Assembly: GCA_900757285.1 (NCBI GenBank)
Contig: CAAENI010000290.1
Location: 1-7,389 of the forward strand
Source of the DNA: an uncultured Collinsella sp.
GTDB taxonomy: Bacteria > Actinomycetota > Coriobacteriia > Coriobacteriales > Coriobacteriaceae
Direction of reading: 5' to 3'
DNA: 7,389 nucleotides
In this document: positions 1 through 5,344 of the stretch, in pieces
Numbering within the stretch: position 1 is the first letter of the stretch
How the letters are laid out: every line of letters begins with the position of its first letter
Notes under the pieces: model-generated
Databases searched by the model: none
Seen by the model: the letters and a program-made list of their open reading frames with translations, nothing else
Told to the model about the DNA's origin: nothing
Translations under genes and position numbers: made by a program

Positions 1-1
1 C

Positions 2-550
2 CGCAAGGGCCAAAAGGGCAGCTCCGCCATGCCGCACAAGCGCAACCCCATCACCATGGAGAAGGTCTGCGGCCTGTCGCGCGTCGTGAAGTCCAACGCC
101 CAGGTCGCCTTTGACAACGTCGCTCTGTGGCACGAGCGCGACATTTCGCACTCCTCTGCCGAGCGCGTCGCCCAGGCAGATAGCTTCATCGCGCTTGACC
201 ATATGTTCCAGTGCCTCATTCGTGTTATCGACGGCCTGCAGCTGTATCCGGCTCGCATGATGGCCAACCTCAACAAGACTCGCGGCCTCATCTTCTCCTC
301 CAAGGTCCTGCTGGCCCTCGTCGACACGGGTATCACCCGCGAGGACGCCTACGCTATCGTGCAGGAAAATGCCATGGCCACCTGGCACGAGGTACAGGAT
401 TGTGTCTCCGGCCCCACCTTTAAGGAGCGTCTCGAGGCCGATCCGCGCTGCACCGTCAGCCAGGAAAAGCTCGACGAGATCTTTGATCCGTGGGACTTCC
501 TCACCCGCATCGACACAGTCTTCGATCGCCTGGAGCAGCTCGAGTTCTAA
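2..550 (+). CDS. purB: Adenylosuccinate lyase, C-terminal part (5'-truncated by window edge)
   Basis: This is the end of adenylosuccinate lyase, the cytoplasmic homotetrameric enzyme of purine synthesis. It cleaves SAICAR to AICAR and adenylosuccinate to AMP, releasing fumarate in both reactions. The reading frame is open from base 2 and gives 182 residues. It begins inside the fumarase/aspartase superfamily signature GSSAMPHKRNP (visible residues 6-16), whose flexible loop carries the catalytic serine. The following helices (for example SSAERVAQADSF) belong to the central helical bundle. The tail with MATWHEVQD and FDPWDFLTRID matches the family's C-terminal domain. The family is usually about 430-480 residues, so over half the gene lies upstream. 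The stop is TAA at 548-550, followed after about 70 bases by a strong terminator, so purB ends its transcription unit here. No frameshift or decay is visible. The identification is firm from the signature and flanking sequence. Confidence 0.96.
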   Translation, partial: RKGQKGSSAMPHKRNPITMEKVCGLSRVVKSNAQVAFDNVALWHERDISHSSAERVAQADSFIALDHMFQCLIRVIDGLQLYPARMMANLNKTRGLIFSSKVLLALVDTGITREDAYAIVQENAMATWHEVQDCVSGPTFKERLEADPRCTVSQEKLDEIFDPWDFLTRIDTVFDRLEQLEF

Positions 551-622
551 TTGATCGATTAGGGACGATGTTAAACCTATCAGTTTGCTTTTGAGCTCCT
601 TTGAGGTACAGCTTTCCAGCTC

Positions 623-659
623 AAGCCCCGTTGGTAACTCGTTTACCAACGGGGCTTTT
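623..659 (+). terminator. Intrinsic terminator after purB
   Basis: A perfect 15-bp stem (AAGCCCCGTTGGTAA at 623-637 with its complement at 643-657) encloses a 5-base loop, CTCGT, and is followed by a short T run (656-659, partly inside the stem). A weaker inverted repeat just upstream, TTGAGCT at 591-597 and AGCTCAA at 618-624, overlaps the base of the stem and could form a competing or stacked hairpin. Because the stem starts with AA and ends with TT it could also work in the opposite direction. Almost the same element occurs at 4281-4318. Confidence 0.92.
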
Positions 660-663
660 GCGT

Positions 664-672
664 GGGGGGGGG
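664..672 (+). repeat. Homopolymer run of nine G
   Basis: Nine consecutive G residues lie five bases after the purB terminator, upstream of the surface-protein gene. It is the first of two long G-runs in 120 bases. It lies upstream of every promoter candidate seen here, so an effect on expression is less obvious than for the 11-base run. Confidence 0.9.
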
Positions 673-701
673 CGCCGGGAAAGTCGCACTTTAGCGGATG
701 A

Positions 702-710
702 TGGTATATT
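702..710 (+). promoter_or_regulatory. Candidate extended -10 promoter for the surface-protein gene
   Basis: TGGTATATT fits the extended -10 pattern TGn-TATAAT with one mismatch in the hexamer. No good -35 hexamer is seen 16-18 bases upstream, which extended -10 promoters can tolerate. Transcription would start near 716-718 and give a leader of about 136 bases. That leader would contain the inverted repeats and the G11 run. This rests on motif reading only. Confidence 0.4.
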
Positions 711-721
711 GCAGAAATGTC

Positions 722-752
722 GTTTGCCGTTAATTTGCCCCTTCTGGCAAAC
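722..752 (+). repeat. Inverted repeat in the upstream region of the surface-protein gene
   Basis: GTTTGCC at 722-728 is repeated inverted as GGCAAAC at 746-752, with a 17-base spacer. It could be a regulator binding site near the candidate transcription start, or a leader hairpin. The arms are only 7 bp, so chance is possible. Confidence 0.35.
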
Positions 753-758
753 ATTAGC

Positions 759-790
759 TTGTAAGTGACCGTCGGGGGGGGGGGTATCCT
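759..790 (+). promoter_or_regulatory. Candidate second promoter with the G11 run as spacer
   Basis: The hexamer TATCCT (785-790, 4 of 6 to TATAAT) directly follows the G11 run. Upstream lie TTGTAA (759-764, 4 of 6 to TTGACA; spacer 20) and GTGACC (765-770, 4 of 6; spacer 14). Neither spacing is the ideal 17 with eleven G. Eight G would give 17 for the first pair and fourteen G would give 17 for the second. The hexamers are weak, so the proposal depends mostly on the position of the tract. Confidence 0.3.
774..784 (+). repeat. Homopolymer run of eleven G (candidate phase-variable tract)
   Basis: Eleven consecutive G residues lie 69 bases upstream of the surface-protein start codon, outside any coding frame. 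Homopolymers of this length change length by slipped-strand mispairing. In other bacteria such tracts in front of surface-protein genes switch expression by altering promoter spacing. The run is directly seen; the switching role is inferred. Confidence 0.95.
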
Positions 791-806
791 TAAGCCAATT
801 TTAAGG
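788..806 (+). repeat. Small inverted repeat just after the G11 run
   Basis: CCTTAA (788-793) and TTAAGG (801-806) form a 6-bp stem with a 7-base loop, starting four bases after the G-run. It lies within the leader if transcription starts upstream, or in the initially transcribed region if it starts just after the tract. It could be an operator half-site pair or a mRNA hairpin, and it may be coincidental. Confidence 0.3.
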
Positions 807-852
807 TGCGGGAGAATACTGCGTTTTCTCACGAGAGATTGGACTTAGGGGA

Positions 853-3800
853 ATGAGAAAAGGATTTTGGAGGATAGCCGCCGCATTTTGTGCCGTTTTG
901 GCTGCCGTAACGGCAGTTTCAGTCGCTACGCCATCAATAGCGGTCGCATCGGAAACTAAGGGAGGAGAGGTTCTCGTTTCTGTTTCACAGGACAGTGTTT
1001 TGAAATATTGTTCTGTTGCGGTCGGGCAAAGACTGAATGGAAGTGTCCGCTTTTCGCTTCCGGGAGCTCCGTCCCAGGAGATAGCTCAAGCGGCGCAAAA
1101 CCCCGAGAATTACACGCTAACGATTTCGAGTGATGATGCAGAGAATATCTCGCTTTCAAACATCTATGGACAATGGGAATATACGTTGTCCCCAGTGTCT
1201 GTTGGAGACGGCAAGCTTCGGATAACTGCTGAGTTCAATTATGAGGGTTACAAAGCGGAGGGTTATCTTGAAATAAGCCTTGCTAAGTCTCAAAACAAAA
1301 TAAAAGAAATAAAGTATGCAAACAATTCGGACAAGGCAAAGCCTGTGTCTTCTCTGACGTTGTTATATATCGAGAAGTGTCCTGTTTGCGGAAAACAACA
1401 CTATGGCTCTGAGAAAGGGAAAGTGCTGCTCGCATTTGAGCGGCCCGATGAGGAGCCGACGGCGTTTGATATCTATGGAAATAGCTCTTATGACGATGGG
1501 TCGGGGCTTTATACGCAGCTAAGCAGTGATCAGATAACGGAGTGTAGCAATTCTGCCGATTATCAGCTGCAGGCTCCTGTTTATATTAATCCGCACAGCA
1601 GCAGCGCTGGTGAACTCCGGATAGGCGTGAGTGACTACGCGCAAGATATTTATCAGAAGAAACGACTCTGCGACGTGGTGATGAAGGAACAGGGTCCCGC
1701 TTTTGTTGAGAAAAACATGAGCGGAAAAATGGCTATCGGCTCTAACGCATGGATCGATTCGAGTGATTTGATTGATGTTGAACTGAATTCAACCGGGCAA
1801 GCTTGCAGAGATTCATCGCGTGACTACCAGTCTCAAACGTGGAAATTATCCTATTCAGTTATAAAAGGACAAGACATTGTTTCGATAGAGGGAGATCGGG
1901 TCACCGCAATCAAGGTGGGGACTGCAACTATTGAGGCGACGGATTCGTTCGGCGGCAAACATGTCGGCACCATAGATGTGATTCCCTACCCATCCGTTAA
2001 ACCTTCGATTGCATTCTTGAAGGAGAGCGAAATCTCAATTGAAAGCGAATTAGCTCCAGACCGCACTGGCACGGACGATTATCTGCTTGATGCGAACAGA
2101 TATCGCGATTACTTTGGAACTGTGTTGACGAAGGAGGCTGTAGAGCTTCTCGATAAATATCCATATTCTGAATATCGATTCGTGTCATCAGACCCTAGCA
2201 TCGTTAGCATCGAGATGTACGCTGTGAGCTCAAGTACAGCAGGATATTTCGCGCATCCGAATGGCTACGGCACTGCAAAGATAGACGTCTATCTCGGTGA
2301 CCCCGATAATGGGGGCCTTCTCTGTGACACGATGACCGTTCATGTCGTCAAGCCTGGCGAGGAACCTGCAAAAACGACGGTTTCCATTGCGGATGGTTAC
2401 TCAACATCTATGGACAAGGGCACGACTCAGCAGTTGAAGGCAAAGGTTTCCCCTGACGATAAGGCCAGTAAGGTTGTCTGGTCCTCTTCTAACGAGAGCG
2501 TCCTTACCGTCGATGGCAACGGTCTTGTTACCGCTGTCGGTGACGGTGATGCCACGATCACGGCAACGGTTGATGGGGTCTCTGCAACCACGGATACAAT
2601 TACGGTAACCACTCCGGTCGTAAAGGTCTCGGGCGTCAGCCTCAGCGCGTCGAATCTTAAGCTTGCTGTGGGCGGTGAGCCCTCGACGTTGACCGCAACG
2701 GTTGAGCCCAACAATGCAACGAATAAGAATGTGTCCTGGTCTTCGAGCGACCCGGAGGTCGTCACGGTTGCGGACGGCGTCGTGGCCCCGGTCAAGGCCG
2801 GTGCTGCCACGATCACCGTTACCACTGAGGACGGCGAGTATAGCGCCACGTGCAAGGTGACCGTTATTCAGCCTGCTACGGGCATCACGCTCGATAAGCA
2901 GAAGGTCGCGCTTGCGGGCGCTGCAACCGAGCAGCTTAAGGCGGCGGTCGTTCCCGCGGAGGCTAACCAGACAGTTGTTTGGAAGTCCAGCAATGAGAGC
3001 GTCGCTACGGTCGATCAAACCGGAAAGGTGACGGCTGTCTCCAAGGGCGCCGCAACCATCACCGTTTCGACTGAAGACGGCGTCTATTCTCAGGATTGCG
3101 CGGTGACCGTCTCTAATCCCGCAACGAACCTTACGGTCGACCAGACCGCTCTTGACCTTAAGAAGGGCGAAGAGGGCACCGTGAAGATTTCTCTTGTTGG
3201 AGCCCTTGCGGGTGAGGTCGACGAGACCAAGCTTGCTCTGGATGACACGGGCGCTTCGAAGGCGTTTAAGGTTGTCGACAACGGCGATGGCTCCTACACC
3301 GTTACCGCCCTCAAGACCGGTTCTGGCTCATTTGTCATCACTGCAGAGTCGCTCTCCCAAACCGTCTCGGTGACCGTGACCAACCCCGTCCAGAAGGTTG
3401 AGCTCAACAAGACGAACCTTTCCTTTACCGTAGGCGACGCCTCCGCAAAGCTCTCCGCAACGGTGACTCCTGCAGATGCAGACGATACGACGGTGAGCTG
3501 GACCTCCAGCGACTCGTCGATCGCTACGGTCAAAGACGGCGTCGTGACGCCGCTTAAGGCCGGTACCGCCACGATCACCGTCACCTGTGGTGACAAAACA
3601 ATGACCTGTACCGTTACTGTAGCGGCGAGGACCATTGCGGGCGTTGCAGGTAGCGACGGAACGGACGTTAGCGTAAGCGCCGAGAACAATGCCGCTGCCG
3701 GCATTGCCCAGAACAACAGCATCTCTCTTGTGGTCGAGGAACCGACAAATCTTACCGACGCCGCCAATGCTACAATTTCCGGCCTTGAGCAGGGGAGTAC

Positions 3801-4245
3801 CAAGGTTGCCGATAAGCTCGATATCAAGCTTCTCAAGGACGGCGAGGTTATCGAGGACTACGAAGGCATGTCCTTCATCGTCCGTGTCAAGATGACTGCT
3901 GCCATGAAGGCGCTCACCAATCTCAAGGTGCTTTACGTTGCCGAGGATGGTTCCACTCAGGCTATGGATACGTGGACCGAGGGCGACTACCTCTGCTTCC
4001 GCACGAGCCACTTCTCGACGTACGTGGTGACGGGCGAGGAGGCCAAGGGGGAGCCGACTCAGCCCGCGACGCCGTCCCAGCCCGGTCAGCAGACGACGAC
4101 CAAGGTAACCAAAAAGTCTGCTAAGACTACTAAGGGTACGCTCGCCAACACGGGCGATCAGGCCCCTGCCGTCGCCTTTATTGCTGCTGTCGCGGGCGTT
4201 GCGCTGATCACCTTCGCTCTTATGCGTAAACGTTTCGAGCGTTAA
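853..4245 (+). CDS. Secreted, wall-anchored Big2 (Ig-like) repeat surface protein with LANTG sorting signal
   Basis: This is a large (1130-residue) surface protein, probably a stalked adhesin or envelope-interaction protein; its ligand is unknown. A signal peptide covers residues 1-32 (basic MRKGFWR, hydrophobic core, cleavage after AVA). Residues 35-330 form a region of no recognised fold with a CPVCG knuckle (C176, C179) and further cysteines at 53, 231, 273 and 318. Weak Ig-like segments lie near 335-378 and 385-498. Five Big2-type repeats follow (about 508-588, 591-674, 675-756, 757-845, 846-924), four with the core Trp (W543, W629, W710, W883). The fourth lacks it and is divergent. A C-terminal domain at about 926-1062 ends in HFSTYVV. 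A Thr/Pro/Lys-rich wall spacer leads to LANTG (1097-1101), a hydrophobic helix (1104-1123) and a basic tail (RKRFER). ATG 853 is the first possible start after an in-frame stop at 802. Its only Shine-Dalgarno-like sequence, AGGGGA at 847-852, abuts the ATG, which suggests weak initiation. The N-terminal third is much more AT-rich than the repeats. Confidence 0.93.
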   Translation: MRKGFWRIAAAFCAVLAAVTAVSVATPSIAVASETKGGEVLVSVSQDSVLKYCSVAVGQRLNGSVRFSLPGAPSQEIAQAAQNPENYTLTISSDDAENISLSNIYGQWEYTLSPVSVGDGKLRITAEFNYEGYKAEGYLEISLAKSQNKIKEIKYANNSDKAKPVSSLTLLYIEKCPVCGKQHYGSEKGKVLLAFERPDEEPTAFDIYGNSSYDDGSGLYTQLSSDQITECSNSADYQLQAPVYINPHSSSAGELRIGVSDYAQDIYQKKRLCDVVMKEQGPAFVEKNMSGKMAIGSNAWIDSSDLIDVELNSTGQACRDSSRDYQSQTWKLSYSVIKGQDIVSIEGDRVTAIKVGTATIEATDSFGGKHVGTIDVIPYPSVKPSIAFLKESEISIESELAPDRTGTDDYLLDANRYRDYFGTVLTKEAVELLDKYPYSEYRFVSSDPSIVSIEMYAVSSSTAGYFAHPNGYGTAKIDVYLGDPDNGGLLCDTMTVHVVKPGEEPAKTTVSIADGYSTSMDKGTTQQLKAKVSPDDKASKVVWSSSNESVLTVDGNGLVTAVGDGDATITATVDGVSATTDTITVTTPVVKVSGVSLSASNLKLAVGGEPSTLTATVEPNNATNKNVSWSSSDPEVVTVADGVVAPVKAGAATITVTTEDGEYSATCKVTVIQPATGITLDKQKVALAGAATEQLKAAVVPAEANQTVVWKSSNESVATVDQTGKVTAVSKGAATITVSTEDGVYSQDCAVTVSNPATNLTVDQTALDLKKGEEGTVKISLVGALAGEVDETKLALDDTGASKAFKVVDNGDGSYTVTALKTGSGSFVITAESLSQTVSVTVTNPVQKVELNKTNLSFTVGDASAKLSATVTPADADDTTVSWTSSDSSIATVKDGVVTPLKAGTATITVTCGDKTMTCTVTVAARTIAGVAGSDGTDVSVSAENNAAAGIAQNNSISLVVEEPTNLTDAANATISGLEQGSTKVADKLDIKLLKDGEVIEDYEGMSFIVRVKMTAAMKALTNLKVLYVAEDGSTQAMDTWTEGDYLCFRTSHFSTYVVTGEEAKGEPTQPATPSQPGQQTTTKVTKKSAKTTKGTLANTGDQAPAVAFIAAVAGVALITFALMRKRFER
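2374..3624 (+). repeat. Array of five Big2-domain repeats (about 80-89 codons each)
   Basis: Repeat units start near 2374, 2623, 2875, 3121 and 3388. The typical unit reads from a Val/Leu-rich first strand through a W-[SKT]-SS[ND] core to GxATITV and TVTV. At DNA level GCCACGATCACCGT recurs exactly at 2806-2819 and 3568-3581. Its flanks are also similar (GGCGTCGTG upstream and AAGGCCGGT between), so units two and five share recent sequence. The unit at 3121-3387 is diverged and lacks the Trp core. Ig-like arrays of this kind act as rigid stalks that carry a distal domain away from the cell surface. Confidence 0.85.
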
Positions 4246-4280
4246 GGTACCCCGCTCGTTTAAGTACGACTGCCCAGTCC

Positions 4281-4318
4281 AAGCCCTGTTGGTAACTCGT
4301 CTTACCAACGGGGCTTTT
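4281..4318 (+). terminator. Intrinsic terminator after the surface-protein gene
   Basis: A 15-bp stem (AAGCCCTGTTGGTAA at 4281-4295 with 4302-4316, one G-T wobble) has a 6-base loop and a short T run. It differs from the purB terminator by one substitution in the stem and one added loop base, over 38 positions. It lies 36 bases after the stop codon, so it ends the surface-protein transcript. Confidence 0.92.
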
Positions 4319-4410
4319 CCGTTAAAGGCTTTATCCCGTGTGTCTGGAGCAGCTGAGCTTCGAGTAGGGTTGACCTAATTCGACCGCCTGCGGATGCATT
4401 TCAACCATTG
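4319..4410. other. Short gene-free segment between two terminators
   Basis: About 90 bases separate the end of one terminator from the stem of the next. No convincing ORF with a ribosome binding site is visible on either strand. TTGACC at 4370-4375 resembles a -35 box, but nothing like a -10 follows at 16-18 bases. GGTTGA (4368-4373) can pair with TCGACC (4380-4385) or with TCAACC (4401-4406), giving alternative small hairpins. It could be a short non-coding RNA ending at the 4411 terminator, a gene remnant or plain spacer. Confidence 0.3.
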
Positions 4411-4444
4411 GCGCCTTGCCCGTTTTGGGCAAGGCGCTTTTTTT
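4411..4444 (+). terminator. Second intrinsic terminator upstream of the sensor operon
   Basis: A perfect 11-bp stem, GCGCCTTGCCC (4411-4421) with 4427-4437, has a 5-base loop GTTTT and is followed by seven T (4438-4444). The T run is only on the + side, so it acts on rightward transcription. It either backs up the terminator at 4281 or ends an unrecognised short transcript. It insulates the downstream operon from readthrough. Confidence 0.93.
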
Positions 4445-4474
4445 CACTGCCGCATTGGCTCCTGGTAATAAAAT
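4443..4474 (+). promoter_or_regulatory. Candidate promoter of the solute-binding protein/cyclase operon
   Basis: TGGTAATAAAAT (4463-4474) offers overlapping -10 candidates: TAAAAT at 4469-4474 (5 of 6) and TAATAA at 4466-4471 preceded by TG. TTCACT at 4443-4448 (4 of 6 to TTGACA) is 17 bases before the second one and overlaps the T run of the preceding terminator. A start near 4480 would leave a leader under 30 bases. The motif is AT-rich in a GC-richer context but the exact hexamers are uncertain. Confidence 0.4.
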
Positions 4475-4496
4475 GAACTTCACCGCTGTTTCGATG

Positions 4497-4504
4497 AAAG
4501 GAGG
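4497..4504 (+). promoter_or_regulatory. Strong Shine-Dalgarno that sets a GTG start
   Basis: AAAGGAGG is close to the ideal anti-16S complement and stands three bases before GTG 4508. No ATG in that frame gives a better start, and the codons directly after the GTG supply the basic N-terminus needed for the membrane helix. This supports GTG as the initiation codon. Confidence 0.8.
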
Positions 4505-4507
4505 AGC

Positions 4508-5344
4508 GTGCCCAGACGTATCAAACGAGCCGCCATCGTCTCGTCCGTGCTCATACTTCTTGCTGCCGTCTGTGCGGTCGTCCTGACGTATACCGTTCGA
4601 AACAGCGCTCCCTCCCCGAATGAAGCTGACAAGGAGCTCCCGGTACTTAAAATCGGCGTTACGGATAACGATCCCTATGTGTATATCGATACCACGGGCG
4701 ATTACGCCGGTATCGATATCGATATCGCCCGCGAGGCTTGCAAGCGTGCGGGAATCAAGCCGCAATTCATTGACATATCTTGGAATGATCGTGACCGCCT
4801 GCTCAAAAACGGCGAGATCGATTGCCTGTGGTGCGACTATTCACCCTGTTATCGCGAAGACGAGTATTACTGGACTGAGCCGTATCTAACCTTGACGGTT
4901 TCGGTTGCCACCAAGAAAGCGAGTGGTATCAAGTCCTTGGCGTATCTCGATGGCAGCAAGACTGTTGCGGTGATTGCCGGTTCGGTGAGTGAACGCCGAT
5001 TGCTTGCAGGCGATCTGGAAATCTCGTCGGACGTGCATATCAAATCATATGGCTCCGCCGAACTCTGCAAAGCCGCCCTCGTCAAGGGGTATGTTGACTG
5101 TTGGATGGCGGACGTCCAATCGCTCGACCGGCTCGTCGCGCAGTATCCCGGTGTTTATCGCGTGTTTGCCGACAACGTTATGACGGTTGACCTTGGCGTC
5201 GCGTTTAAGGACGGCTTTGAGGGGGAGTACGTCAAAAACCTCAATACCGTGCTGTTCGAGATGGATCGAGATGGCACGATTGAGCGCATTGTGGGCAAGT
5301 ACAAGGCAGGGGCGACGACGGACGGGCAAGGAGCGGAATCATGA
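4508..5344 (+). CDS. Membrane-anchored family-3 solute-binding protein (probable amino-acid sensor)
   Basis: A 278-residue extracytoplasmic binding protein of the SBP_bac_3 (type 2 periplasmic-binding fold) family. Basic MPRRIKR is followed by a hydrophobic helix (about 9-30). LLAAVC is not a proper lipobox because Val precedes Cys, so it is probably anchored by this uncleaved helix. Lobe I begins at LKIGVTDNDPY (47-57), with the family motif GIDIDIAREACKRAG (68-82). R116 in CYRED is at the position of the Arg that binds the ligand carboxylate, followed by the W-x-EPY element. Lobe II has VAVIAGSVSE (153-162) and YVDCWMADV (195-203), where D202 matches the Asp that binds the ligand amino group. 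The ending DRDGTIERIVGKY is typical. Cysteines C106, C109 and C114 cluster near the pocket. No ABC permease or ATPase gene is visible nearby. Its stop overlaps the cyclase start (ATGA), so sensing for the cyclase is the likeliest role. The exact ligand cannot be read from sequence. Confidence 0.88.
   Translation: MPRRIKRAAIVSSVLILLAAVCAVVLTYTVRNSAPSPNEADKELPVLKIGVTDNDPYVYIDTTGDYAGIDIDIAREACKRAGIKPQFIDISWNDRDRLLKNGEIDCLWCDYSPCYREDEYYWTEPYLTLTVSVATKKASGIKSLAYLDGSKTVAVIAGSVSERRLLAGDLEISSDVHIKSYGSAELCKAALVKGYVDCWMADVQSLDRLVAQYPGVYRVFADNVMTVDLGVAFKDGFEGEYVKNLNTVLFEMDRDGTIERIVGKYKAGATTDGQGAES

Noticed and set aside
568..594. Eight-codon open frame from ATG 568 that could be a leader peptide
   Set aside because: It is short, lies between the purB stop and its terminator, and no downstream gene would be controlled by it; codons show no pattern such as runs of one amino acid.
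2401..3018. Open frame of 205 codons on the - strand within the Big2 region
   Set aside because: Its openness follows from biased codons of the repetitive + strand gene; the translation resembles no family.
3328..4308. Long open frame of 326 codons on the - strand opposite the surface-protein gene
   Set aside because: It lies antisense to the repeat-rich coding region, has arginine/glycine-rich low-complexity translation and shows no recognisable domain; the + strand has signal peptide, domains and anchor.
4344..4366. Similarity to the end of purB (CTGGAGCAGCT shared; both could read LEQL then a stop)
   Set aside because: Only 11 bases are identical; matches of this length are expected by chance in a 7.4-kb window, and the order relative to the terminators is not that of a duplicated purB tail.
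4556..4573. Possible lipobox (LLAAVC) that would make the binding protein a lipoprotein
   Set aside because: The residue before Cys is Val rather than Gly, Ala or Ser, and the hydrophobic stretch continues past the Cys, which fits a membrane helix better.
4331..4765. Open frame of 144 codons on the - strand across the sensor-operon promoter
   Set aside because: It crosses a terminator and the start of the binding-protein gene, has no ribosome binding site at a plausible start and its translation matches nothing recognised.
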